Shown here: positions 24,933 through 35,132 of the stretch, piece by piece
Position numbering within the stretch: the first letter of the stretch is position 1
Layout of the letters: every line of letters begins with the position of its first letter
Source: an uncultured Chitinophaga sp.
GTDB taxonomy: Bacteria; Bacteroidota; Bacteroidia; Chitinophagales; Chitinophagaceae
Direction of reading: 5' to 3'
Assembly: GCF_937898475.1 (NCBI RefSeq)
Contig: NZ_CALEJS010000012.1
Location: 124,001 to 188,000 of the forward strand
Length of the DNA stretch: 64,000 bases
Program-made: the position numbers and the translations under genes
The notes under the pieces: model-generated
Told to the model about the DNA's origin: nothing
Seen by the model: only the letters and a program-made list of their open reading frames with translations
Databases searched by the model: none

Positions 24933-27900
24933 ATGTGTAGAACTTTAAAACTACTAACTATCGGGATGCTGATAATCGGCATTGCCCACGCCCATCCCGG
25001 GTATTCCCAAAGTATCCTGAACAGGAAGATCTCCCTGCAGGCAGATGATATGAGCCTGCAGCTGGTGCTCAACCAGATCCGCAGCAAGGCGGATGTGAAA
25101 TTTGTTTACAGCTCCAGCCATATTGCACTTGACAGAAAGGTAACCGCGCGTGCAGACCAGGAAGAGCTGGGAAAAGTGCTGGATAAGGTGCTGGGTCGTC
25201 TCGATATCGGCTTTGTTGTAAACGATGGTTTCATCATCCTGAAAGACAACCACGACGGAACGCCCGTTAAAAGCACGCCGCTTCCCGAAATGGCCCTGGT
25301 GCGGCCTGTAGCAGATACTGTTCTTAAAGGCCGCGTACTGGGTGAGAATGGCGAACCTTTTCCCGGCGCCACCATCGTTGAAAAAGGCACCGGCAACGGT
25401 GTAGTATCCGGCGTAGATGGCTCATTTACCCTGCGTGTAAAATCAGGCGCAACACTGGCCGTTACAGCCATCGGGTATAATGTAATGGAAATAAATGCTG
25501 CTTCCGCAGAAGTGATCCGCCTCAAAGCCGCGGTGAAGCAGCTGCAGGATATAGTGGTAACGGCGGCGGGTATAGCCAGGCAGAAAACAAGTCTGGGCTA
25601 TTCCGTCACTACCGTTACTTCAGAAAAGCTGTCACAAAAATCTGAGCCGGACCCGATAAGAGCGCTCACCGGTAAGGTAGCCGGTGTGAACATTCAATCG
25701 GCCGGTGGTGTGGCAGGCGGCTCTACCAATATTACCATCCGTGGTAACTCATCCCTGAATGGTAACAACCAGCCGCTGTTTGTAGTAGATGGCGTGCCAT
25801 TTGATAACTCCAGCTTTGGCAACGTAGGCGCTACTACCGTAGGCGGCTCAGGGGTAACCAACCGCGCCTTTGACCTGGACCCTAACAACATCCAGAGCAT
25901 GACCGTGCTGAAGGGCGCAGCTGCAGCCGCTTTATACGGTTCAAGGGCAGCCAACGGCGCTATCATCATCACCACCAAGGCAGGTAAGAAGAAGAGCCGC
26001 AAAGGTACAGAGATCACTTACAATACGTCCTATTCCATTGAAGAAGTGTCGGGGTTGCCGGAGTACCAGACCAAATACGGGCAAGGTACCAATAACGACT
26101 ACCGGCAAGGGGTATACGCGTCGTGGGGACAGCCGTTTGAAGGTGTACCAAGCATGATCCCCACCAGGGCAACCATCCCGCACCAGCTTACCAGGCAGTT
26201 CAGTTCGGCCGTATTCCCCCAGTTCTACGAGGCAGATGGTGTTACGCCCATTCAGGTGCCTTACAGGTCTTATGCGAAAGAGAACACCAGGAACTTTTTC
26301 CGCCAGGGAAGCGTATACGAAAACGCCATTACCATCTCTTCCGGTAGCGAGAAAGGTAATTTCAACGGTGGATTTTCTCACACCATCAATAAGGGCGTGG
26401 TGCCGGAGAATGAGATAAAGCGTACCTCCATGAACATCGGCGGCAACATCCGCCTGGATAATAAATTTTACGCCAGCGGTTCTATCAATTACGTGATGAT
26501 CCGGCAGAAAACGCCTCCCATCGGCGGTACTACCAGCTCTATCATGTCTACGCTGATGTATGTGCCTACCAGCTATGACCTTACCAATTATCCGTTCGAG
26601 AACCCGATAGACGGCAGTAACGTATACGATTATACGGGTATAGATAATCCTTACTGGTCTGTAAAACACAGCCCTTCCACGAGCTCGGTAGACAGGTACT
26701 ACGGTAACCTGGTATTGGGCTTTGACCCTTTGCCCTGGCTGAATATTCAAAACACCGTTGGCTTTAATGCATATACAGACAGGCGCATGAGCGTTCGCGG
26801 TAAAGGCGCCTCTTCCTATCCCAACGGCAGTATCACTTCTGACAACATCTACCGCCAGGAGCTGGATAACACGCTGTTGCTGACGGTTACCCGCGCCCTG
26901 AATCCAGATCTTTCGCTGCGCGCGATAGTGGGCAATAACGTGAACCAGCGTATTACCGATCGAAAAGCTTTTTATGGAGATAACATTATCGTAGCAGACC
27001 TGGTAGACATGAACAACACCAGTTCTGTTACGCCTATTCAGCTGATAAATAACAGGAACGTGCTGAAGCAGCGCTACTATGCTTTCTTTACAGACATCAC
27101 CCTGGACTATAAGAACTTTGCTTCCCTCAACCTGGTAGGCCGTAATGACGTTTCTTCCACACTACCGGCTAACAACCGGAGCTACTTCTACGGTGGTGTG
27201 AATGGCTCCCTCGTCTTCACAGAGGCCTTTCATTTGTCTAAAGACATCCTGAACTTCGGTAAGGTGCGCGCTGGTTATACGCGGGTAGGTAATGAGGCCT
27301 CTCCGTACCAGACAGAAAGCTTCTACCAGACCAACCCCGTGCTGGGCGGCGGCGGTACACCCTCCAATGTGGGACTTCCCTTTACGCCCGCCGGCGGTAT
27401 GACGTACAATGTTGTTACACAGGCCAACCTGCTCACCAATGCCAACCTGAAACCGGAATTTATCACAGAGCTGGAATTAGGTACAGAACTGCAGTTCTTC
27501 AACAACCGCATCGGTATTGACTTTACCTACTATAACAAAAGAAGTACATCACAGATATTTGAGGTAACGGCTGCGCCATCTTCCGGATTTACCACACAGA
27601 TACTGAACCTGGGAGAGGCCACCAACAAAGGCGTGGAAATAGGCCTGAACCTGTCGCCTATCCAGACGCACAATGGTTTCAACTGGGACATATCTGCCAA
27701 CTTTACCCGTAACAGGAACATGATCAAAGACCTGGGTGGCTTTCAGCGATTCAGCTACGGCGGCGCCAATGGCACCAGCAGTGTACACATTGTAGGCCAG
27801 CCATACGGCCAGATCCAGGGTACCGCTTACGCACGTGATGAAGAAGGTAATGTGCTGATAGATCCCAATACCGGTAAACCGCTGGTGTCCGGATCATTAA

Positions 27901-28499
27901 AAGCGATCGGTAATCCCAACCCTGATTTCATCCTGGGTATTACCAACAACTTTAAGTTCAGGAACTTTACACTGAATGTATTGTTCGATTGGAAACAGGG
28001 CGGACAGATGTTCTCCCGCACAGTAGCCGAAATGCTGTCACGCGGTGTTACCCGCGATATGGAGAACCGTGAGGTCACCATCGTTTCTCCCGGCGTGCTG
28101 GGCGATATCAACACGCTTACCGCGCTGCGCGATGAACGGGGCAATAAGATACCCAACAATGTGGCCCTCTCCTGGGAAGACCACTTCTTCAGCGGCAGTA
28201 TGGGCCCTGGCAATGGAGGTATCAATGAAGGTTCTGTTTTCGATGCCACAGTGTTTCGCCTGCGCGAAATATCGCTGGGCTACGAGATACCTAAAAGCTT
28301 CTTAGGCAAAACGCCTTTCGGTTCGGCCTTTATCTCCATCACCGGCCGCAATCTCTGGTATAATGCGCCCAACTTCCCGAAGTATACCAACTTCGATCCG
28401 GAGGTAAGTTCGCTGGGCGCAGGCAACTCACAGGGCTATGATAACCTGACGGTGCCTACCACCAAGCGTTATGGCGTTAACCTGAGATGTTCTTTCTGA
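24933..28499 (+). CDS. SusC/RagA-family TonB-dependent outer-membrane transporter with STN signalling domain
   Basis: 1188 residues. A signal peptide (LLTIGMLIIGIAHAHPGYSQ) is followed by a secretin/TonB short N-terminal (STN) domain (KISLQADDMSLQLVLNQI) at about 34-105, a carboxypeptidase-regulatory-like beta domain (GRVLGENGEPFPGATIVEKG), a TonB-box-like QDIVVTAAG, the plug (VDGVPF, VLKGAAAAALYGSRAANGAI) and a 22-strand barrel ending with the aromatic terminus RYGVNLRCSF. The STN domain marks it as a transducer that signals to the FecR/sigma pair upstream as well as importing. Cargo is set by the SusD partner 12 bp downstream; the peptidases that follow suggest oligopeptides. Confidence 0.95.
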   Translation: MCRTLKLLTIGMLIIGIAHAHPGYSQSILNRKISLQADDMSLQLVLNQIRSKADVKFVYSSSHIALDRKVTARADQEELGKVLDKVLGRLDIGFVVNDGFIILKDNHDGTPVKSTPLPEMALVRPVADTVLKGRVLGENGEPFPGATIVEKGTGNGVVSGVDGSFTLRVKSGATLAVTAIGYNVMEINAASAEVIRLKAAVKQLQDIVVTAAGIARQKTSLGYSVTTVTSEKLSQKSEPDPIRALTGKVAGVNIQSAGGVAGGSTNITIRGNSSLNGNNQPLFVVDGVPFDNSSFGNVGATTVGGSGVTNRAFDLDPNNIQSMTVLKGAAAAALYGSRAANGAIIITTKAGKKKSRKGTEITYNTSYSIEEVSGLPEYQTKYGQGTNNDYRQGVYASWGQPFEGVPSMIPTRATIPHQLTRQFSSAVFPQFYEADGVTPIQVPYRSYAKENTRNFFRQGSVYENAITISSGSEKGNFNGGFSHTINKGVVPENEIKRTSMNIGGNIRLDNKFYASGSINYVMIRQKTPPIGGTTSSIMSTLMYVPTSYDLTNYPFENPIDGSNVYDYTGIDNPYWSVKHSPSTSSVDRYYGNLVLGFDPLPWLNIQNTVGFNAYTDRRMSVRGKGASSYPNGSITSDNIYRQELDNTLLLTVTRALNPDLSLRAIVGNNVNQRITDRKAFYGDNIIVADLVDMNNTSSVTPIQLINNRNVLKQRYYAFFTDITLDYKNFASLNLVGRNDVSSTLPANNRSYFYGGVNGSLVFTEAFHLSKDILNFGKVRAGYTRVGNEASPYQTESFYQTNPVLGGGGTPSNVGLPFTPAGGMTYNVVTQANLLTNANLKPEFITELELGTELQFFNNRIGIDFTYYNKRSTSQIFEVTAAPSSGFTTQILNLGEATNKGVEIGLNLSPIQTHNGFNWDISANFTRNRNMIKDLGGFQRFSYGGANGTSSVHIVGQPYGQIQGTAYARDEEGNVLIDPNTGKPLVSGSLKAIGNPNPDFILGITNNFKFRNFTLNVLFDWKQGGQMFSRTVAEMLSRGVTRDMENREVTIVSPGVLGDINTLTALRDERGNKIPNNVALSWEDHFFSGSMGPGNGGINEGSVFDATVFRLREISLGYEIPKSFLGKTPFGSAFISITGRNLWYNAPNFPKYTNFDPEVSSLGAGNSQGYDNLTVPTTKRYGVNLRCSF

Positions 28500-28511
28500 T
28501 CTTAAACCGAA

Positions 28512-30125
28512 ATGATGATGACAGTTAAAAACATAGTATATACGTTGGGGTTGGCAGGTCTCTTGTCTGTCACCGGCTGCAGCAAGTTTGTAGACATTAA
28601 CACCGATCCCAATAACCCGACAGAGGCAGAGCTGCCCTTACTGCTGCCTGCAACGGAAGTGTCGCTGGTAGCCAACATGTACCAGATGAACAGCGGCGCT
28701 TCCACTTTTGTACAGCATGTGGTTTTCTCAGGTGCGCTAAGCCGTTATCAGCAGCAGGGCACTACCTTCGATGATTCCTGGACAGGCTTCTATAGCCAGA
28801 CGCTGAACGACCTGGAAGCGATTATCACCAAGGGCACTGCGGAGCAGCAATGGGGTTATGTGGCCATCGCCAAGCTGGAAAAAGCATACCTTGTAAGCCT
28901 TATGGTGGATATGTGGGGCGATATTCCTTATTCGCAGACACAACAGGGACAGGCTAATACCAGTCCTGCATTTGAAGATGGCCAGGAGATCTATGAAAAG
29001 GTGCTGACTATGATAGACGAGGCCATTGCTGATGCAGGTAAAACAAACGCCGGTCCGATGGTACCCGCTACTTCGGATCTTATATACGCCGGTAGTAAAT
29101 CTTCCTGGTTGGCCATGGCCAACTCTCTGAAGTTGAAGCTGTATAACACCATCCGCCTGGTAGATCCTGCGCGGTCTGCCAATGCCATCAGGACGCTGAT
29201 CGCAGATCCTGCCACGCTGATAGGGGGTACCTCTAACAGTAATACGTTGGATTTCACTTTTAAGTTCGGTTCAGGTCAAAACCCGAATAACCGTCATCCC
29301 TGGCACCGGGTAGATTACCAGGGTGGCAAAACCTTCTACATGAGCCAGTCGCTTATTGATCTCCTGTTTAACAACGATGATCCGCGCCTGCGCTATTACA
29401 TTGTACGCCAGAACGCTACTGCGGGTCTCAATAATTCAACTAACAGCAACGGCTATTACGGCCGTAATCCCGGGGATGGTACCGCCACACCGGCAGACCT
29501 TAACCGTCGTGCTACCTTTGGCATATATCCTGCCGGGGGCTTGTATGACAACGCCCCTATCAATAACCTGCCGGGCACCAATATCTTTCTCACCAATACC
29601 GGCGCTACCAGTACACCGAAAGTGGTATCGGTAGCAGATGGAACGGGCGCGGGCATTATGCCGATGATCACCAACGCGATGGTGAAATTCATCCGTGCAG
29701 AAGCGGCGCTTACATTGAATACCGGCGATGATGCCCGCCAGGCTTTTCGTGATGGGATCACTGCTCATCTTACAGAAGTCAGCACATATGCGGCGGCCAA
29801 CGGCGGCATCCCTTTAACTGCAGGCGCCATCAGCAGCTTTGCAGACGCGCAGTTGTTGCAGTATGATGCCGCAGATGCCAATGGCAAGCTGAACCTGGTA
29901 ATGACACAGAAATACATCGCATCCTTTGGTAACGGGATGGAGGCGTATACAGATTTCCGGCGTACCGGGCTGCCGGCATTGCGCCCGCTGCTGTCGCCGC
30001 TTAACAGCTTCCCGATGCGTTTGTATTATTCAGAAACAGAGCTGACCGCCAATACTTCTGTAGCAGGTAACGCCAGCCAGCTGCAGATCGCTCAGCAAAC
30101 AACACCGGTTTTTTGGGATAAATAG
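28512..30125 (+). CDS. SusD/RagB-family nutrient-binding outer-membrane lipoprotein (SusD-like_2 type)
   Basis: 537 residues. The signal peptide ends in the lipobox SVTGCSKF, with Cys as lipid-anchored residue near 24. The helical TPR-like SusD fold is indicated by VAIAKLEKAYLVSLMVDMWGDIPYSQ, the GSKSSWLAMANSLKLKLY segment and the C-terminal YIASFGNGMEAYTDFRRTGLP, all typical of the SusD/RagB homologues assigned to PF12771. It caps the SusC barrel and captures substrate. The gene follows SusC by 12 bp in the same operon. Peptide capture is favoured by downstream peptidases, but carbohydrates are not excluded by the sequence itself. Confidence 0.93.
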   Translation: MMMTVKNIVYTLGLAGLLSVTGCSKFVDINTDPNNPTEAELPLLLPATEVSLVANMYQMNSGASTFVQHVVFSGALSRYQQQGTTFDDSWTGFYSQTLNDLEAIITKGTAEQQWGYVAIAKLEKAYLVSLMVDMWGDIPYSQTQQGQANTSPAFEDGQEIYEKVLTMIDEAIADAGKTNAGPMVPATSDLIYAGSKSSWLAMANSLKLKLYNTIRLVDPARSANAIRTLIADPATLIGGTSNSNTLDFTFKFGSGQNPNNRHPWHRVDYQGGKTFYMSQSLIDLLFNNDDPRLRYYIVRQNATAGLNNSTNSNGYYGRNPGDGTATPADLNRRATFGIYPAGGLYDNAPINNLPGTNIFLTNTGATSTPKVVSVADGTGAGIMPMITNAMVKFIRAEAALTLNTGDDARQAFRDGITAHLTEVSTYAAANGGIPLTAGAISSFADAQLLQYDAADANGKLNLVMTQKYIASFGNGMEAYTDFRRTGLPALRPLLSPLNSFPMRLYYSETELTANTSVAGNASQLQIAQQTTPVFWDK

Positions 30126-30138
30126 CATTTAACAAATT

Positions 30139-30771
30139 ATGAGCACCATGAACAGATATATAGTACTCGCAATATTGATCTTGTCATTGATCATCGGCTC
30201 CTGTAAAAAGGCGCACTACGAATGGGAAGATTATTCTTATACTGCCGTACCCGTGGTAACGATAGACACTACCAAAACGGCCCTGCCTACACGGCAGGCG
30301 GGTAAAGTGGCCTTCTTTAACCTGAAAGACGCCAACCTGCCCAACCAGGAGTTCGCCTTTACCCTTAACTGGGAAGGCTACGGCAAGGAAACGGTTACTT
30401 CCATTGAGGTGTACACCAGCTATAACAAAGCCGAAGCCAGTGTGCCCGCCTATCCGCTGGTGATTTCCCAGCCGGGTAACCAGTATCCTAATATTGCGCA
30501 GTTCCCGCTGCCGAGTATTGTGGGTAGCAACGATCATCTTTATGAAACGGTTACCAGCTTCCCTAAATCTTATTCTTTTACCGCTGCACAGCTGGCTGCT
30601 TTAAATAATGTAGACCTGGATGACGTAAAGGTGAACGACTATTTTTTATTCAAATTTATCCTCAACCTGGGCGATGGGCGCAGGATTGTGACTTTCTTTA
30701 ACAATATTTGTGATGAAGCCAGGGGAGAGCCCGGCGACTGCCGTGTAGGCGTAAGGTTTAAAAATCAGTAA
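30139..30771 (+). CDS. Small surface or periplasmic lipoprotein of the SusCD operon, unknown function
   Basis: 210 residues with a lipoprotein signal (LAILILSLIIGSCKKA), Cys about residue 22 as anchor. The rest is mostly beta-strand-like (VAFFNLKDANLPNQEFAFTL and VTSIEVYTSYNK), suggesting one or two Ig-like or SusE/F-like domains, although I cannot name the family. It lies 13 bp after the SusD gene, the place where SusE/F-type accessory binding proteins occur. A second in-frame ATG at 30148 is also possible as start. Confidence 0.75.
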   Translation: MSTMNRYIVLAILILSLIIGSCKKAHYEWEDYSYTAVPVVTIDTTKTALPTRQAGKVAFFNLKDANLPNQEFAFTLNWEGYGKETVTSIEVYTSYNKAEASVPAYPLVISQPGNQYPNIAQFPLPSIVGSNDHLYETVTSFPKSYSFTAAQLAALNNVDLDDVKVNDYFLFKFILNLGDGRRIVTFFNNICDEARGEPGDCRVGVRFKNQ

Positions 30772-30779
30772 AGAATGCT

Positions 30780-30858
30780 TAGTTTAAGTGTTTAAGCGTT
30801 TAAAGGACCAATAGTTTGTGAGCGTTTCAACCCTTTAAAGCTTCAAACTCTCAAACCT
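30780..30858. repeat. TTTGARG-like heptamer inverted-repeat element, copy 4 (degenerate)
   Basis: Left arm TAGTTTAAGTGTTTAAGCG with TTTAAAGG, right arm CCTTTAAAGCTTCAAACTC and TCAAACC. It fills the gap between the lipoprotein gene and the M20 peptidase and ends 8 bp before the ATG at 30866. Confidence 0.65.
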
Positions 30859-30865
30859 GAATTTT

Positions 30866-32185
30866 ATGCAGCACTTTGTAAAAGGATTAGTAGTTACAGC
30901 CGCCATCATCAATGCATCGCTGGCAGCGCAGGCGCAAAAGAGCGGAGCAGCAGCAATGCCCGTGGCAGAAAAAAAGTATGTCAGTGAGATCAGGGCCCTG
31001 GCGGCCAGGCCGGCGGTAAAGAAGGCCATGCAGGCCATCATCGATATGCAGCCGCAAACACTCAGCGATCACATCCTGTTAACAGAAATACCGGCGCCTC
31101 CCTTTAAGGAAACACAACGCGCGGAAAAATATGCTTCAATGATGAAAGCGGCAGGCGCCGATTCTGTATGGATCGATAAGGTAGGGAATGTTATTGCCAA
31201 ACGTAAAGGCCGCACCGGTAAGAAAACAGTGGTGCTGGAAGGTCACCTGGATACCGTGTTCCCGGAAGGGACTGATGTAACGGTAAAGCATAAGGGAGAT
31301 ACCCTGTATGCACCCGGTATTATAGACGATACCCGCGCACTATCACTGGTGCATACCATCCTGAAGATCATGGAGCAAACAGGTATTGAAACAGAAGCGG
31401 ATATATTATTCTGCGGTGTAGTGGGAGAGGAGGGACAAGGCGACCTCCGCGGGGTGAAGCATCTTTTCAGCGATGGTGGTCCCGGTAAAATAGACGCCTA
31501 CATTGCTATCGATGGATGGAACATGGAAGGCATCACCCACCGCGGCCTGGGCTCCCATCGTTACCGTGTAACATTCAAAGGCCCCGGCGGTCATTCTTCC
31601 GGCGCTTTTGGGCTGGCCAACCCGCATAATGCATTAGGGCGTACCATTCACTACTGGTCTGTAGCGGCGGATACGTTTACCCGGCAGGAAGGCGTTCGTG
31701 TAACCTATAACGTGGGCGTAATAGGCGGCGGTACATCGGTGAACTCCATTCCATTTGAATCATGGATGGAGGTAGATATGCGTTCTGAAAGCCCGGAACG
31801 CCTGGCAGGTGTTGATAAGCTGCTGCAGGATGCCATTCAGCGCGCGCTGCGCGAAGAGAACGAGATGAAACGCAGTGGCGCCCCGCTAACAGTAGACGTG
31901 AAGCTGATAGGCGATCGTCCCTCCGGCGGATCAGACAGCACACTTCCGCTGATCCAGTATGCCAAATCCGCCATTGCATTTGTAGGCGGCGCGCCCAAAT
32001 TGGGGGTGAGTTCTACAAACGCAAATATCCCCATTTCCCAAGGCGTGCCCGCCATTACGATGGGCAGTGGCGGTAAAGGCGGCAACGCCCACGCGCTGGA
32101 CGAGTGGTGGATAGATGACCAATCTTATCTGGCTACGCAGCGTACACTGCTGGTGTTGCTGGCGGAGGCGGGGATTGCAAAATAA
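30866..32185 (+). CDS. M20-family metallopeptidase, exported
   Basis: 439 residues with a signal peptide (GLVVTAAIINASLAAQAQ). The co-catalytic zinc site is readable: VVLEGHLDTVFP (His and Asp), IDDTRALS (bridging Asp), VVGEEGQGD (catalytic Glu-Glu) and a late GGNAHALDEW (His). The dimerisation domain begins RVTFKGPGGHSSGAFGL. Such M20 enzymes (PepT/PepV/carboxypeptidase types) cleave di- and tripeptides or N-acyl amino acids. It lies between the SusCD genes and two M14 carboxypeptidases, consistent with periplasmic peptide breakdown. Confidence 0.92.
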   Translation: MQHFVKGLVVTAAIINASLAAQAQKSGAAAMPVAEKKYVSEIRALAARPAVKKAMQAIIDMQPQTLSDHILLTEIPAPPFKETQRAEKYASMMKAAGADSVWIDKVGNVIAKRKGRTGKKTVVLEGHLDTVFPEGTDVTVKHKGDTLYAPGIIDDTRALSLVHTILKIMEQTGIETEADILFCGVVGEEGQGDLRGVKHLFSDGGPGKIDAYIAIDGWNMEGITHRGLGSHRYRVTFKGPGGHSSGAFGLANPHNALGRTIHYWSVAADTFTRQEGVRVTYNVGVIGGGTSVNSIPFESWMEVDMRSESPERLAGVDKLLQDAIQRALREENEMKRSGAPLTVDVKLIGDRPSGGSDSTLPLIQYAKSAIAFVGGAPKLGVSSTNANIPISQGVPAITMGSGGKGGNAHALDEWWIDDQSYLATQRTLLVLLAEAGIAK

Positions 32186-32194
32186 CTGCCTCCT

Positions 32195-32244
32195 CGTCAT
32201 TGCGAGGAGTACTAAAACTGGAGCGTAGCGCGACGAAGCAATCT
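32195..32244. repeat. Dispersed GTCATTGCGAGG / GAAGCAATCT element
   Basis: CGTCATTGCGAGG at 32195-32207 and GCGACGAAGCAATCT at 32230-32244, with GGAGCGTAGC between. The same half-motifs occur in the array at 10439-10530 and at 56884-56937. Situated 39 bp before the M14 gene. Confidence 0.7.
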
Positions 32245-32282
32245 CCAAGCGTCCAATTTCATACGTCAAACCAAAATCTGTT

Positions 32283-35015
32283 ATGAAACAAATCTTTCTC
32301 TCTGTAGTCTTACTGTTCACCATTCACCTCATCCATGCCCAATCTATCCCCACACCAAAAGAACATTTCGGTTTTAATATCGGTGATGATTACAAATTAG
32401 CCAACTACACACAAACCGAAGCTTACTTCAAAAAGTTGTCGGCTTCAGACAGAACCATGTTGGTAGACATTGGCCTTACAGAAGAAGGCCGCCATCAGTA
32501 TATGCTGATCGTTTCATCACCAGCGAATATAAAGCAACTGCAACGTTATAAAGAGATTTCTCAACAACTGGGGCGTGCAAAAGGGCTGACGGACCAACAG
32601 GCCCGCAGCCTTGCCGCCGAAGGCAAATCCGTTATATGGATCGACGGCGGCCTGCATGCAACAGAAGTGGTAGGCGCTCACCAGCTTATTGAAACCATGT
32701 ACCAGCTGGTAACCCGTACCGACCCGGAAACCATGTTTATCCTTGAGAACGACATCATCCTCCTCACACATGCTAATCCTGATGGGCAGGAACTGGTGTC
32801 AGATTGGTACATGCGCGAGCCCGATCCGAAGAAACGGGCCACCAACATACCACGCCTGTACGAAAAGTATGTAGGGCATGATAACAACCGCGACTTCTAC
32901 ATGATGAACATGAAGGAGAGCCAGAACATCAGCCGGCAGCTGTTTGTTGAATGGATCCCGCAGATCATGTACAACCACCATCAGCGCGGCCCTGCAGGAT
33001 CCGTACTGGCGGGCCCTCCTTACCGTGATCCTTTCAACTATGTGTACGATCCCCTGATCGTGACAAGTATAGACGCCGTTGGCGCTGCCATGAACAACCG
33101 CCTGAACGCGGAAGGCAAGCCTGGCTACACCCAGCGTGCCGGCTCCCAGTTTTCTACCTGGTGGAACGGCGGACTGCGTACAACGCCTTATTTCCATAAC
33201 ATGATCGGCTTACTTACAGAGATCATTGGTAACCCTACACCGGAGAAAGTACCGCTGGTACCCGACCGCCTGATTCCCAACGGGGCCACCCCCAATCCGG
33301 TGGTGCCGCAGGAATGGCATTTCCGCCAGTCTATCGATTATTCGGTTTCACTCAACTACGCAGTACTGGATTACGCTGCGCGTTACCGGAACCAGTTGTT
33401 GTACAATATCTACCGTATGGGCCGTAATGCGATTGAACGAGGTGAAAAAGATAACTGGACCTTCTATCCCCGATTTATAGATACCATCAAGCTGGCCAGC
33501 AAGGCAGAGAAGAAAGAAGAAACAGGCGCTGCCGGCGAAGGGGGAGGAGAGTTCTCATTTGGCCGGGAAGATACCATCGCTGTAAAGTACTTTAACGGTG
33601 TGTTGAAAGATCCCCGCCTCCGCGATGCTCGTGCTTATATACTGCCTGCAGATCAGCCGGATTTCCCTACCGCCGTGCGGTTTGTGAATGCACTGATCCT
33701 TTCTGGTATTGAAGTGCAAAAGGCCACTGCGCCGTTTACCGTTGCAGGTAAGCAATATCCCGGCGGTTCTTATGTTATCAGAACAGCGCAGGCTTTCCGG
33801 CCGCATGTGATAGATATGTTTGAACCGCAGGATCATCCCAATGATTTCCAATACCCCGGTGGTCCGCCTATTCGTCCCTACGATGCTGCCGGCTGGACAC
33901 TGGCCTTCCAGATGGGGGTGAAATTTGACCGGGTGCTGGAGGGGGTTGACGGACCTTTTCAGCAGGTTCCCTATGGTGAGTTACAGCGCGCTCCCAAAGG
34001 CAATGTTACTGCAGGGAAAGCCGGTTATCTCATTGATCCGCGCATCAACAATGCTTTCATTGCCGTGAACGATCTGCTGAAAGCCGGTGTGAAAGTATAC
34101 CGCCTGCCGCAGTCCGCAGGGGCCTTCTATATTCCTGCCGCTGCCAAAGCACAGGCGATCCTTGAAAAAAGTGCTGCCGATGTTGGTATAACCGCTACGC
34201 CTATAGATCAGGCGCCTGCCGTTACCACGCCATTGTCGCCCATGCGTATTGCCATCTGGAATAACTACGGCGGTTCTATCCCCGCCGGCTGGATGAGCTG
34301 GCTGATGGAGCAGTATCACTTCTCTTACGAGTTCATTTATTCACAAGCCATCGACGCCGGTAACCTGCGTAAGAAATACGACATGATCATTTTCCCCACC
34401 GGCGCTATTCCCGATACCGGTAAGCCAAAGCGGAACAACCGCGGCTATGAGGCCAAACCTCCCAAGCCAGAGGATTTGCCCGTGCAGTACCGCTCCTGGT
34501 TAGGCAAGATCACGGCAGATACTTCTATCCCGCAACTGAAACAGTTCCTCGAAGCCGGCGGACAAATAGTTACCATCGGTACAAGCACCAACCTGGTCTA
34601 TCATCTTGGTTTGCCTGTAAAAAGTGCATTGATGGAGCAGAACAGCAAAGGGGTGCTGAAGCCATTGCCCGGTTCCAGATACTACATTCCCGGCAGCCTG
34701 CTGATTGCCGACCTGGATACCACTGCCGCAGAGAATTATGGTATGCCTGCTAAGAATGATGTATACTTTGACCGCAGCCCGGTATTCAAATTTGATAACA
34801 GCGCTACCAGCCTGAAGAAATTGGTATGGTTCTCCTCTTCCAAACCGCTGCACAGCGGCTGGGCCTGGGGTCAGCAATACCTGGAGAACGGCGTTGCTGC
34901 TTTTTCCGCTCCTGTTGGTAAAGGCAAGTTGTATGCTTTTGGTCCGGAGATCACATTCCGCGGACAATCACATAGTACCTTTAAACTGTTATTCAATCAA
35001 CTGTATAAACAATAG
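32283..35015 (+). CDS. M14-family zinc carboxypeptidase, exported, paralogue 1
   Basis: 910 residues with a signal peptide (LSVVLLFTIHLIHAQ). The M14 domain holds the zinc ligands His125 and Glu128 in DGGLHATEVVG, a third His at 232 or 233 in YNHHQRGP, and a catalytic Glu in IGLLTEIIGNPTPEK. The C-terminal half contains RPHVIDMFEPQDHPNDF and a glutamine-amidotransferase-like fold beginning MRIAIWNNYGGSIPAGWMSW, an arrangement known in large Bacteroidota M14 proteins. It would trim C-terminal residues from peptides in the periplasm or on the surface. A longer close paralogue follows at 35133. Confidence 0.93.
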   Translation: MKQIFLSVVLLFTIHLIHAQSIPTPKEHFGFNIGDDYKLANYTQTEAYFKKLSASDRTMLVDIGLTEEGRHQYMLIVSSPANIKQLQRYKEISQQLGRAKGLTDQQARSLAAEGKSVIWIDGGLHATEVVGAHQLIETMYQLVTRTDPETMFILENDIILLTHANPDGQELVSDWYMREPDPKKRATNIPRLYEKYVGHDNNRDFYMMNMKESQNISRQLFVEWIPQIMYNHHQRGPAGSVLAGPPYRDPFNYVYDPLIVTSIDAVGAAMNNRLNAEGKPGYTQRAGSQFSTWWNGGLRTTPYFHNMIGLLTEIIGNPTPEKVPLVPDRLIPNGATPNPVVPQEWHFRQSIDYSVSLNYAVLDYAARYRNQLLYNIYRMGRNAIERGEKDNWTFYPRFIDTIKLASKAEKKEETGAAGEGGGEFSFGREDTIAVKYFNGVLKDPRLRDARAYILPADQPDFPTAVRFVNALILSGIEVQKATAPFTVAGKQYPGGSYVIRTAQAFRPHVIDMFEPQDHPNDFQYPGGPPIRPYDAAGWTLAFQMGVKFDRVLEGVDGPFQQVPYGELQRAPKGNVTAGKAGYLIDPRINNAFIAVNDLLKAGVKVYRLPQSAGAFYIPAAAKAQAILEKSAADVGITATPIDQAPAVTTPLSPMRIAIWNNYGGSIPAGWMSWLMEQYHFSYEFIYSQAIDAGNLRKKYDMIIFPTGAIPDTGKPKRNNRGYEAKPPKPEDLPVQYRSWLGKITADTSIPQLKQFLEAGGQIVTIGTSTNLVYHLGLPVKSALMEQNSKGVLKPLPGSRYYIPGSLLIADLDTTAAENYGMPAKNDVYFDRSPVFKFDNSATSLKKLVWFSSSKPLHSGWAWGQQYLENGVAAFSAPVGKGKLYAFGPEITFRGQSHSTFKLLFNQLYKQ

Positions 35016-35131
35016 GGTTTTAAGTTTGAGGTTTGAAGTTTGAGGATCAGCACATGTGAACCAGGCTGGTAAGCATGTCCGGGACTTCTAACGTTTAACC
35101 AACCTCAAACTTAAAACCTCAAACTTAAAAC
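35016..35131. repeat. TTTGARG heptamer inverted-repeat element, copy 5
   Basis: Left arm GGTTTTAAGTTTGAGGTTTG and AAGTTTGAGG at 35016-35045; right arm CCTCAAACTTAAAACCTCAA and ACTTAAAAC at 35103-35131. The arms pair over about 29 bp around a 57-bp loop. It directly abuts the start of the second M14 gene. Confidence 0.85.
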
Positions 35132-35132
35132 T